A stretch of DNA of 64,000 nt from Lathyrus oleraceus (taxonomy: Eukaryota; Streptophyta; Magnoliopsida; Fabales; Fabaceae): NCBI RefSeq assembly GCF_024323335.1, contig NC_066579.1, positions 241,093,652-241,157,651 on the forward strand, given 5' to 3'. The notes under the pieces are model-generated. The model was not told where the DNA came from and ran no database searches. It saw only the letters and a list, made by a program, of their open reading frames with translations. Shown one piece after another: positions 11,331 through 21,638 of this stretch; the stretch's first letter is position 1; each line of letters starts with the position of its first letter. The translations under genes and the position numbers were made by a program.

Positions 11331-14224
11331 CTAAATTGTAACTGTTTTCTGATTAACCATAACAGAATTCAACATTCTAGATCTAGATCTCCAAAACCTC
11401 TTCACTTTCTCTCTCACTTTTTTTTCCAAAAATCTCCAAAAACCTTGCTTAGATCTTCATTGTTTCATCATCCACATGCATTATTGAAGCTAATTGAAGC
11501 AAGATTTCTTCATTTCCAAGCCAAATTTTGGACTGTTAAAGTGAGGTGCAACAATGGCAATTCAAGATTTCATCAAGATCGTGCGTTATTGAGCAACAAG
11601 ACTTGTTCCATTCACCTATACAAGAGTCATAGCGCATCTGTTTTGCAATTTCAAGGCCAAAAACACGCAAATTCGCAACTGTCTTCAAATTAAGGTGATT
11701 TTTCGAATTCAATAATTCTTGAAATTGATTGATGATTTGGATAGATCTTTCTTAGTAGAAAATTCTGCAATTCGTTTCACTAAATTTGGTTGAGAAACAA
11801 GGAAATTATGATGATTTGAAGTTTCATGCATGTTTATGTTTGCTATCGAATTTTTTTATTTAGGAGGAATTAGGCTAAAATAATAATAGATTCATGATGT
11901 ACGTTGTGAGACCTTTCCATTGATATAAAGTTTGTCCAATTTGGTGGAGATTTGTTCTTGGACCTATGAACATGGAGAACACATGATGAACATTCAAAAA
12001 ATTTCCAGAAAATGCATTTTGATCCAAAATTCGTGCTACTGTTCATGGCCAGGATGTTAGCGCGCTACTGTTTTGAAATGTGACCTCACTTCGAGTCCTG
12101 GCCGTGGCATTTTCGTTTTTGCCTTATTGTATTTATTCCACATGACTTCACATGCCTTGTTTCACATTTTTTTATTTTTTCATAACATTAGAAAATCCAT
12201 ATCTCATCCAATTTTTGTCCAAATAATGTGAGATTTTTTGTGGAATGATCCTTCTAGTCTCTACTATTTTTTGGTTATTTTTAATAAAATTGTGCACGTG
12301 TAATTTCTGGAATTGCCTAGGGTTTGTATGAACATGTGTTTGCTTGCACATTGCTTGGTGTTTTCCTCATAAAACGATGATGCTTCATTAGAAATTCATG
12401 AAATATTTTGTGCTTAAACTAGACTCATTCTTGGTCATTTTGGTATGTGGTTTGTAATTTTTGAGTTCCTGGATTGAGAGTTATGACATGATCGCTAGAG
12501 GTGTTACAATTTGTGTGATACCATTCCTTATGCACCTTCTTGATTTTATTTGCTGTGCTTATTGAACTTGAATTGAGCTGGACTTTTGCATGAGGATACT
12601 TATGAATGTTGAGAATGCATGTGAATTTTTCTGGAATTTTTGAATCCATTTCCTATTTGATTGGGATTTTATTTACTGTTTAGCCATTTGTGAACTTTTT
12701 GTGAGACATGTTTTTATTTGATTTGTGAAATTCTGGATATGTATTGGATGGACCTGAAATTTTGTGGATTGATTCTTAACATGTTTAACTTCATTTTGGC
12801 TTTGGTGTGGTTTAGTTATCATGTGTCTTCACTGTTTTATGATCATTTGAAGTTGATGCATGTTTTGTGGCCTTGGTTGAGTTTGCTTTTACATACCATG
12901 ATTTGATGATTTTAATTTCCATACTTCCACTTATCCAATTACCATGATTTTTGGTATGCTGCTCATTGAATGTGTTCTGTTTAGGAATGTTTTTTTGTGG
13001 AATTTATTGAGCCATTTTGATATTGATTTGATTGTGATCATTCTGTTTGCTCCATTGTGATTCACACTTGCACACTTTGACATGATTTGTGTATGAAATG
13101 AATTTGGTGCATAGTTTTGATGTGAGACCAATTGGACTTTATTCTGGAGTGATTTATCTTGATTCTTGTTGAGTTTCACTTGCTGTTTTAAATTTTTCAT
13201 CTCCTTTGGACCCTAGGCTTGTCCCAGTGGTCTTGTTTCTCATGTTTGAATGTGATTTTCAGGTTGAAGAAGCAAATGCTTTAAGCAGATTAATTCAAGT
13301 TGATTGAGTTTGGTTTATATGCTTGTTATGAACTAACTTGATTTATTTTGTAGGATGCTTGGCTCATTTGAGTTGATTGTGCTTGGCATAGTGCATTGTC
13401 TGATTATACATTGTTTGTTGATTCTTATCTTGTCTGTTTTGACTTTGTGATTGGTATACTGATTATATTTGATTGATTTCAGGTACATTAGTTGCTAATA
13501 GTTCATCTTTGAACTTGCTTTGTGCTGCTGCTTGGTTGTATAAACCAATTGAGGTAGAATTTCTTTTCTCCATGTAGTCTGGAAGACCTGGCCTGTTACT
13601 TGGCCAGACACCTGTCTGAAGTCCTCCTTAAGAGGCAATGTTTGTGCTTGTTTATTTTTATCCCCAAGCAGGAAAAGACCTTTGTTAAGGCAATTGGCAG
13701 ACACAAGAGGTGTGTAATCCACCTCCTGCTAATCTGTTGAGTCGTCCCTTGGCTCACATTACATGTTGATGCCTTGTGGATCCTAACCCAAGATCCATGT
13801 ACAGTTGTACAGTTGAGTCAGTGTCATAAGTGTAGAAGGGTTCCCACTTTCTGGACCCACACTTCCTTTGTCTGAAGCTCTCCCTGGCCAGGGATAAGAG
13901 CTGTGAGGCACACCCCTCACTCACCTTTCATCTGGCTTCACCCTGACTCTCAATGTCAGGGTTAAGAGCTAACATCACCCTGATACAGTTGACTTGCTTT
14001 GGCAGTCTAACCCTTGTTTGAGCCACCTCTGTTTGGATATAGTGTGTGCTATTTGTGATTGTTTGCTTTGATTGTTTTGCCTGTTTAGGATTAGCTTGCT
14101 TGTGCATGTTAGGATAGAAGCCATAACATAGGGCAATGATGCATGATAACATCTAGGCTCGAGTCCAGCTCCCTAGTAGTGTGTCTCCCTTTGTATCTGG
14201 TTAGAATTTCTTTCCTGTTCAGGG

Positions 14225-14680
14225 GAACTACGTTGCCCTGATCCTCATACCAGATGAGGTACGTAGGCAGGAGATCGTACGAGATCTCTCCGGGCACCCT
14301 TTTCTTTTTTGCGTGTGTGTTTGTTTGGCAGCTATCAGGCTCGAGTTCCCGACTCCCTGTTAGTCTGTGTGTTCACCCTTTTTCTTTTTGTGTGTGTTTG
14401 CTTGACAGTTGCTAGGCTCGAGTGCCTGACTCCTTAGTAACTTGTTGCTTGTTTCTTCTTGTGTGTCTGGATATGGATGTAAGACCAGCGATTGGCTGTC
14501 CGTATCCTGAGTGTGTTTGTTTGGTTCGGAAGCCGATGTAAGTCCAGCGATTGGCGTTCGGGTTCCAGGTTTGCCTGTGTTTGTGTGTGTTTTGTTTGGC
14601 GTGCGTGAGCCGAACTACGGCAACTCTGATTCTCGTTCCAGACGAGATACGTAGGCATAGGATGCGATATCCTAGCGAGC
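14225..14680 (+). promoter_or_regulatory. Duplicated double-hairpin motif in Ogre LTR (element B, 5' LTR)
   Basis: First block (14225-14294): stem CCTCAT/ATGAGG with loop ACCAG (14243-14259), spacer TACGTAGGCAG, stem GAGATC/GATCTC with loop GTACGA (14271-14288). Second block (14611-14680): stem TCTCGT/ACGAGA with loop TCCAG (14631-14647), spacer TACGTAGGCA, stem TAGGAT/ATCCTA with loop GCGAT (14658-14674). Both blocks start with GAACTACG. The stems differ between blocks but pairing is kept. Element A has TCTCAT/ATGAGA where B has TCTCGT/ACGAGA, a compensatory change. Confidence 0.65.
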
Positions 14681-14829
14681 CCTCTCCTCTTCTCCCCCAC
14701 CTGTGTTGTCTTCAGTGTATGTGTGTGATGTTTGTTTTAGCAACCTTAGCCTATTTTTTAGAGTGTGGATCCCGTCGAGTACGACGGACGTGAGCGTGGA
14801 TCCCTGCTAGACTCAACAAACCCAGACTG

Positions 14830-16089
14830 ATGGATCCACCCGACGCCGACATTCTCGAACTAAAAGAGATGATGAGGGAGTTGTTCAGTGTTGTGCAAGG
14901 GCTTGCCTTGGGACAGAAAGCCATGGCAGAGAGATTGGAAAGGATTGAAGGCTGGATGATCAAGGAGAAAGTTCAGGGAAAGGTTCCGTCATCCGAAGTA
15001 AACAAACCCTCTGGCGCCGTGGTAAGGGAGCCCCCTGACAATGGTCAGCTCAAGAAGGAGGTTGAATCAGGTGGTGTACAGGCAAAAAGAGAACACGGTA
15101 AGGATCGTTACCACCCTTATGCTGCCACTGTAACCATTCCTGTTGGTAATTCACCTGCACCACAGCGACATCAGCCGCCTCAACAGAGAGCACAGAGAGC
15201 TAGGAACCAAGTGAGAGGAAAGGGGGTTGATCGTCAATTTGATAGGCCACCCATGACGTATGCTCTTCTGTTGAAGAGGTTGAAGGATCTTGGATTGGTG
15301 CGGCCGAGGATGTTGACTCCGTTAAAACCTGATCAGAGGCCTGCCGGTTATGATGAGAATGCCAAATGTGAATTCCACTCTGATGCCCTTGGACACAATG
15401 TGGAGAATTGTAAAGCTTTTAAGCATATTGTCCAGGACCTGGTGGATTCCAAGGCCATTAATTTTGCACAATCTCTAAATGTTAATGCTAATCACATGCC
15501 CGCGCATGGTCAGATGGGGATGAGTGCAATTGCTGAGGATAGGAGGACGATTGGGCTGATGAATGGGGATCAGTTAAAAGCTCCAATGTCTGTGGTTCAG
15601 AGACCTCTGATGAAGAATGGAAATGTCCCTGGTTGTGATCATTGTGGTGCAGCCAACGCCACAAAGGGGTATGTAGTGATTGGGGAAACGGCTCAGGGAA
15701 TGATGGAGGTGGAAAGGGGTGGTGAAAAATTTGAAGCACCCAGTCTGGCAGCTGAAACCATCAAGGTGGAAAATGCCATTGGTGTTAAGAAAGAGAAAAA
15801 GCTGTCCATTTCTTCTTACAAGCAGGCAGTGGAAGTGGTGAGAAATGGAGGGATCCCAGGCTGGGGAAAGATCATAGGCATTGTGGTGAAGGAGGATATG
15901 TTCGGGGTTGGCTATCAGCCAGATCAAGAATCGTCTAGACAAAACAGAGGACGCCGTCCACCGTTCACATTTGTCAGTGCTGGAATGCTAGATCCAGGTC
16001 ACGCCTATACAGTGGGTGAAGAGATTGACAGTGACCGCGAGCTGGAGTCGTGGGTAAAATCGTGCGTACCAGGAAGCTGGAAGGCCTAA
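14830..16089 (+). pseudogene. Element B gag-protease remnant, fused by internal deletions
   Basis: An open frame of 419 codons that looks like a protein but is two Ogre genes with the middles removed. Residues 1-50 (DADILELKEMMREL onward) match the start of Gag in element A. The central Gag domain (FDRYNG to FFKQYQFN in A) is absent, and the frame resumes with YHPYAATVTIP and the zinc-knuckle variant CEFHSDALGHNVENC. From about residue 300 it joins the last third of protease (KLSISSYKQA, FGVGYQP, FVSAGMLDPGH). The DTG active-site region is gone. The frame stays open across both joints, which may be chance. It is followed by the donor-like GAAGAGTAATA at 16114-16124. I see no basis for a working product. 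Confidence 0.85.
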
Positions 16090-16118
16090 CAGATCAGCAC
16101 CGTCACTCATTCGGAAGA

Positions 16119-16294
16119 GTAATATTTCTTGTTTTCAGTTTTATCTGCATGAAATCCATACGTGTTGCCCGACACGTAATGGTTCATTGTAAGGGCCACC
16201 TCATGTGTTTCATTTTGCAACATTTTGCATCATAAATAAACGGATGTTTTTCACATTAAAAGCGATGCTCCCTGTTTTTCATTTATTTTTACAG
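16119..16294 (+). other. Putative pro-RT intron of element B
   Basis: The donor-like GGAAGA|GTAATA (GT at 16119) and the acceptor TTATTTTTACAG ending at 16294 bound 176 bases that match the corresponding 173-base segment of element A (28777-28949, minus). Ogre elements are known to have a spliced intron between protease and RT. Donor and acceptor agree in place in both copies. Confidence 0.65.
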
Positions 16295-17884
16295 TTTAAA
16301 AACAAATAAAAATGGCAATGTTTGTTTTCATTTTTTCCCTTTTTGATTTGTCTTGTTCCGACCCCGAAAAGTAATTCTCCGGATCTCATTGACAACAATC
16401 CTGTTACACCCTCATATGACTTCGACAATCCGATCTATCATGCCGAAGAAGAAGGCGAAGAAGATTGTGATCTGCTGGAATTAGCCAGGTTGTCAAGACA
16501 AGAGGAGAAGGTGATTCAGCCGCAGGAAGAGCGAGTTGAGATTGTTAACCTGTATACCGCCGAGGTCAGAAAGGAAATGAAAATTGGGGCTGCGTCAGAG
16601 GCGAGTCGAGAGCGGAACGGTAGCCCTATTGAAAGAGCATGTGGATACCTTCACCTGGTCATGTCAGGATATGCCAGGGGCGGATACCGATGCCGTTGTG
16701 CACAAGCTACCATGGAGAAAATCGTCCTCTAGAGAAGCAGAACGCCGGTGCTACTTATCAGAGAGCCATGGTGACTTTGTTTCATGATATGATTCATCAT
16801 GAAATCGAATGCTATGTTAATGACATAATAGCAAAGTCCCCAAACAGAAGAGGGGCATCTGGTAGATCTGGCCAAGCTGAGTGGACCAGTTGAGACAATT
16901 CAAACTGAGGTTGAATTCAAATAGGTGCACTATCAGAGTGCGGGCCGGTAAGCTGCTGGGGGTTCATTGTAAGTAAGAGAGGAATAGAGGTTGGTCCTGC
17001 TAAAAAAAAAGAAAAAAAAAGAAAAGAAAAACAAGAAGTGCCTGAACCGAGAACAAAAAAGAGGTTCGTGGTCTATTAGGTAGATTGAACTACATGTCAT
17101 GGTTCACATCTCCTTTAACAGTCACGTGCGAACCTATATTCAAGCTGTAAAGAAAAGATCAAACGGTCAGGTGAAATAATGATTGCCAAGGGGCATTGAA
17201 AAAAATAAAAGAATAAGTTGCAGGAACCTCTGATTCTGTTGCCTCCCTATGGAGAGAGACTGTTAATCTGGTACTTGACAGCCCTTGAGGGGTCTATGAG
17301 GTGTGTATTGGGTCAGCATGACGAGTCTTGTCGAAAAGAGCATGCAATTTACCTTAGCAAAAAGTTTACCGACTGTGAAACAATACATTCACTGTTCGAG
17401 AAAACTTGATGTACTTTGGCATAGGCTGCTCGACGACCGAGACAGTGTATGCTGGTTCATACCACTTTGTGGATTTCAAGATGGATCTGATCAAGTACGT
17501 ATCTGAAAAGCCAGCAGTGGCCGGACGGGTTGTGAGAGTGCAAAAGAATGTTGACTACTCTCAGAAAGCAATCAAGGGGTGTATTGCCTGATTACATCGC
17601 CCAGCAACCCGTAGAGGATTATCAACCAAGGAAGTTTGAGTTCCCTGATGAGGACATCTCGAGGTACTCAAATCGAAAGATTGAGAGTGACCGATCCCGG
17701 AGGAGGGGCCTGACCTTGAATCCGAACGGATTCTGATGTCTGATGGGGTTAATGTGAATGAGTTAGTGCTGCTTTGGGGGTTACACCGAAAGGATCCCAC
17801 ATTCCTTGTGCTGCCTGACTAGCATTGGAATGCATCGACGGTGTGATTGAGTATGAAGCTTGTATCCTGGGTATTGTACCTCGG
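16295..17884 (+). pseudogene. Element B RT-RNase H remnant, heavily deleted
   Basis: Fragments of the RT exon in changing frames. The first part (about 16379-16730; PVTPSYDFDNPIYHAEEEGEEDC, EEKVIQPQEERVEIVNL) matches element A residues 35-140. RT fingers and half the palm are missing: the sequence jumps at about 16730 to AGATYQRAMVTLFHDMIHHE. The catalytic YVDD reads YVND, so one metal-binding aspartate is lost. The connecting part (16900-17215) is degraded and contains an A/G-rich run near 17001-17033. RNase H pieces (LTALEGSMRCVLGQHDE, KKFTDCET) lie at 17218-17410, then DYIAQQPVEDYQP at 17585-17630. A short second RNase H scrap (EYEACILGI) ends at about 17880, directly joined to integrase. 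Confidence 0.85.
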
Positions 17885-18320
17885 TGCGCCTACTGGGGCA
17901 AAGCCTTTCTCACTCGTGTATGGAATGGAAGCGGTGCTACCGGTTGAGGTTCAAGTTCCCTCTTCGAGAGTCCTGATGGACGTGAAATTGCAAGAGGTGG
18001 AATGGGTAAGGACTCGGTATGAAGAGTTAAGCCTGATTGAGGAAAAGAGGCTGGCAGCCATCTGTCATGGGCAGTTATACCAGCAGCGAATGAAGCGTGC
18101 TTTTGACAGAAAGGTACGACCTCGTGTGTATCACGTGGGTGATGCTGAAAAGGATCCTTCCTCCTCAAAACGATCGTAGGGGCAAATGGACACCTAATCA
18201 TGAATCCCCGGCGTGGTCAAGAAGGTTTTCTCTGGCGGAGCCTTGTTGCTAACGACCATGGATGGCGAGGATTTTCCATCCCCTGTGAATGCGGACGCAG
18301 TTAAAAAATACTTCGTATAA
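17885..18320 (+). pseudogene. Element B integrase C-terminal remnant
   Basis: From GAPTGAKPFSLVYGMEAVLPVE to the stop at 18318-18320 this matches the last third of element A integrase. The zinc-binding and catalytic regions are absent: the deletion joins it to the second RNase H near 17880. The frame is open to about 18140, where VGD is followed by a small deletion relative to A (DLVLKR becomes AEKD), shifting the frame. The C-terminal VKKVFS and DFPSPVNADAVKKYFV are still recognisable in another frame. At 18081-18086 it keeps glutamine codons where A has a stop. Confidence 0.87.
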
Positions 18321-18530
18321 AGAGACCCGCTGGACGAAAAGAATAAAATAGTCCAGGCAAAAATGGGCATCCCGGCGAACCGAAAAAACAGAAAGAAAGG
18401 GTTTGGGCAAAAATTAGGGATATAAAAAGAAAAAACTGTACACCCGGCAAGTCGAAAACCTGAAAAGGCGACTTGGGCAAAAAAGGGTATCCCAGTGGAC
18501 TGAAAACCCGAAAGGGCGGTCCAGGCAAAA
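18321..18530 (+). ncRNA. Array of four stem-loops after integrase stop (element B)
   Basis: Begins four bases after the stop codon. H1 CTGGAC/GTCCAG (18330-18335, 18351-18356); H2 CGAACC/GGTTTG (18376-18381, 18400-18405, one G-U); H3 AAGTCG/CGACTT (18449-18454, 18469-18474) with inner CCT-GAAA-AGG; H4 TGGAC/GTCCA (18496-18500, 18519-18523) with inner CCC-GAAA-GGG. The units share CCCGG before and GGCAAAAA after the stem, so they look like diverged tandem repeats in which both arms changed together. Against element A, H1 is fully paired here and H4 too. The role is unknown; RNA structure is inference from pairing. Confidence 0.6.
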
Positions 18531-20330
18531 GAGGGATTGAAACGAACAACTGCGTCTGGCATGATCGTTTGCGCTTTGGTTAAGGCACATGGATAATACC
18601 CGGTAGGGATCGATCAGAAGCGTCTTGTTCAGAAGGCAGAAAGTAAGGAGAGTCTGAGGACATATGGGGTGTAATCGAGTTGGAACTCGATGAGATCACG
18701 GGTTTCACATTGCCATTAGGATAGATTTTTCCTTTTGCGCGCAATTACCTCTTTTCAGGAATTGCTTCCTTTGTATTGCTCAATTTGAGCCACACTTTTT
18801 CAATCAATAAAATGCATATTCAGTCAAATAATTTTGTTTTTGTTTTTCATTACCGCTTTGATTGCAAAAACATCCAATTATTGTGATAAAGAATCTTGCA
18901 TTTTAAGACATACAGGTCCCTTCCAATGCATGTTTATAAGATTGAAAACTTGAAATATTATTCGGAAGGTTGAGTGACCCAAGTGTTGAAATCTCGACAC
19001 GCCTGGGGCACGATTTTATCTAACAATCTCTTTTGCAGGTGCTGTTAGGTATTTTTCACTCACTTGCAGGTTGTGATGTGGAAGCTTTTGACAAAACAAA
19101 TCCCCATAGAGTCCGATCAGGGACGAGCGAATGAATGGAAGAACGGTGAAAAGACGGCGAGAGACGTACGACGACCCTTGAGAATTAATCAAGAAGACTC
19201 TTCAAAGTTTGAAGATTGAAAAGTCTGTATAAATCCTAGGAGTTCGCTCTCCGTCGAGTGCGGAGCGGTCGGGAATACAAGATGATGGAGCAGAAAAGTC
19301 CAGATGAGTCTGGGAGTTCTCAAAATTGGAAAGCTGACATGGGAGTTGGATATGAATATCATGGTTCGACGAGTCGTCGGGTGTTCAGTGCCGGACTGTC
19401 CTCCTCCCCAAGCAGAGTCGGAATGACTAAATTCCCCAGCAGATCCAAGGTCTGTGGATTCCCTAGCAGGGTCAGGATGGTTATCCCCAGCAGGTTTCAG
19501 ATTGATGCTTCCCCGGTCATCAGGTCTGGAGGTTGTTATTCCCCAGCGGAGGTATCTGTGAGGGTTTCCCAAGCAGAGTCAGGATGTATATCCCCAGCAA
19601 GTCAAAGATCGGTGTATCCCCACAGAGCGTTGGTGGTTCTTATCCCCAGCAATCTCCCCAAGCGGATCGGGTGCAAAGGAGATATTATCCCCAGAAAGGG
19701 TTGCCTTTTCCCAGCAGCAGCACTATTCCTCAGCAGGGTGGAATCGGATTGTTGACGAGTTCCTCAGCAGAGTGCCTCGAGCTCCCCAGAAGAGTCCCTT
19801 GAGGGGGATACTTTTTATGCATTCATCATGTAGATAAGCATAGCATATTGCATAATAAATCGCGTAGCATTTCCATGATTGTGGAGCATTACGCTGAAAA
19901 AGTCATGCATCATCATTGCAAGCATAAGCTAGTCTCTAGCCGTGGTTATCGTTTGAGAGGTGGTTTTGTCCGAAGGCAAAGATGTTACTCTGAGGAGTTT
20001 AGCATCACGACGTCAGGTCGGCAATGTTCCCCAATAGTGCGATACTGGAGGAAACTTTTCCGTCGGACAGAGATGGAAGTGAAGATCGCGATCAGCGTGA
20101 CTCAAGCCGTGGTTACCATCCAAGAATGGGTTTTGCCGGTCAGTGAAGATGATACTCCGAGGAGTTCAGCATTGTGACGTTGGGTCAATGGTATTCCCCC
20201 CAGTAGCGCGATATTGGAGGAAGATTTCTGTCGTGCGAGACGGAAGTTTGAAGATGTTACTCTGAGGAGTTCAACATTCTTGTGATACCAGTAAATATCG
20301 TGTCGATCCCCGTAAGGTCGAGTTTTCCTT

Positions 20331-20577
20331 GGTGTCAGTAAACATCATTGTTCGATGTCCAGTAAACGTCGAGTTCCTCCTAGTCATTGGTTAATGTCTG
20401 GTCGAGTTTTATTTGGTGTCAAGTAAACATCATTGTTCGATGTCCAGTAAACGTCGAGTTTCCTCCCAGTCATCAGTAAGTGTCTGGTCGAGTCTTCTTT
20501 GGTGTCGAGTAAACATCATTGTTCGATGTCCAGTAAACGTCGAGTTTCTTCCCAGTCATCAGTCAGTGTCTGGTTGA
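20331..20577 (+). repeat. About 85-bp tandem repeat in element B 3' UTR
   Basis: Three units start with GGTGTC at 20331, 20415 and 20501 (spacings 84 and 86). Each contains AGTAAACATCATTGTTCGAT, CCAGTAAACGTCGAGT, CAGTCATC and TGTCTGG. Element A has no such array at the matching place. Confidence 0.88.
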
Positions 20578-21044
20578 AGGTGTTACTCTGAGGAGTTTAG
20601 CATCATGACGTCAGGTCAGCAATGTTCCCCAGTAGTGCGATACTGGAGGAATTTTTTCCGTCGGACGGAGATGGAAATAAGATCAAAGGACGTTACGCGA
20701 TCAGCGCGAACATGCATTTCAACCGGAGAAAAGGAAGTGTTGCGGCATTTTCCGAAAGAACGGGGTTCAATCGGAGAAAAGGAAATGTTGAGGCATTTTC
20801 TGGGGTTCAAATGGAGATTGGAGTTGAAGATTATATCCGGGATGAGGTCATCGGGATTATCTTCCGTTCATGTGTCACCTTAGACTTTGGCTGAGGCCGA
20901 TAGAGGTCGTTAGGGGTGTCTTCTGAGGAAGAGATGCACATGTTACCTTCCTTTTGTGAAGGTGTACCCTCTGATATGTCGCCCTCAGAGTGGTGTTTGG
21001 TGTTATTTCCGACGTTGCCAGCGGAATTATCACGAGAAATTGGA

Positions 21045-21330
21045 GAACGGGGTTCAAACGGAGAAAGGGAAATGTTGAGGCATTTTCTGGAGAACGGGGT
21101 CCAAATGGAGAAAGGGAAATGTTGAGGCATTTTCTGGAGAATGGGGTTCACAATGGCGATTACAAGTTATCGTCAGGCGACTGGGGTTCAAAGGGAGAAT
21201 GGGGTTCATTATGTTGGCAAACAAGATGTCGGGGTTCAAATGCAGTGATCCGGGATCATTTGCGAGAAGAGAAAATTTCGGGGTTCAAGAAAACGAAAAA
21301 GAGAAAAATTTCGGGGTTCAAGAAAAGCAT
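21045..21330 (+). repeat. GGGGTTC tandem repeat in element B 3' UTR
   Basis: Units with GGAGAACGGGGTTCAAA and GGAAATGTTGAGGCATTTTC recur at 46-47 bp near 21049, 21095 and 21142, then become looser with GGGGTTCAA to about 21320. Two similar units lie at about 20715-20805. Same family as 6100-6310 in element A on the other strand. Confidence 0.8.
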
Positions 21331-21620
21331 TAAAAAGAGAGGATAATCCCCAGCGGATGTGTGGTATTCAGGCTATGGTTATCCCTGTGTTACCATTTAT
21401 TTTGGTATCCAGGTCGACGTTGCTGTTTCGGTACTCAGGCCGACTTTCTCCGTACCAGACGGATGATTCTTCTTTCAGAGATTGCTTCTTTGCCGATTCT
21501 GACAAGCACTGTTAATTATTTCCCATCAGAGTGCAAATTGTTCGTCTGTTCTTGGTATTCAATCACTCTTCATCCTGATCATCTGAAAGCTGAGGCTAAT
21601 CATATCGACAGGTTCATAGT

Positions 21621-21638
21621 GGATTGAATAGGGGCAGC
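21621..21638 (+). other. Polypurine tract of element B
   Basis: GGATTGAATAGGGGCAGC directly before TGTAACACC at 21639, identical to the tract of element A. Confidence 0.85.

Larger units (their letters stand above)
9979..14794 (+). repeat. Element B 5' LTR, last about 181 bp deleted
   Basis: It starts TGTAACACCTC and matches the 3' LTR (21639-26558) until GACGGACGTGAG at 14794. There the 3' LTR goes on with GGGGTGCTAATACC for another 181 bp (26378-26558), while this copy jumps to sequence just before gag. A 76-bp segment is tandemly duplicated at 10569-10720 and is single in the 3' LTR. A TATA-like TATATAAA is at 11323-11330. Two double-hairpin motifs lie at 14225-14294 and 14611-14680. Confidence 0.92.
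18531..21620 (+). other. Element B 3' UTR
   Basis: Non-coding stretch matching 5614-8400 of element A in order. It contains an 18-base near-palindrome ATCGAGTT/AACTCGAT (18674-18691), a CCCCAGCAG-rich degenerate repeat region (about 19390-19760), an 85-bp tandem repeat (20331-20577) without counterpart in A, and the 46-47-bp GGGGTTC repeat (21045-21330). The open frames here are repeat translations. Confidence 0.72.

Noticed and set aside
11089..13722. Small frames that recur unchanged at 22673-25305
   Set aside because: Conserved only because both lie in the two LTRs of element B; base composition and lack of motifs speak against coding.
14830..16089. A complete 419-codon protein gene
   Set aside because: Comparison with element A shows Gag and protease ends joined after loss of the Gag core and the active site.
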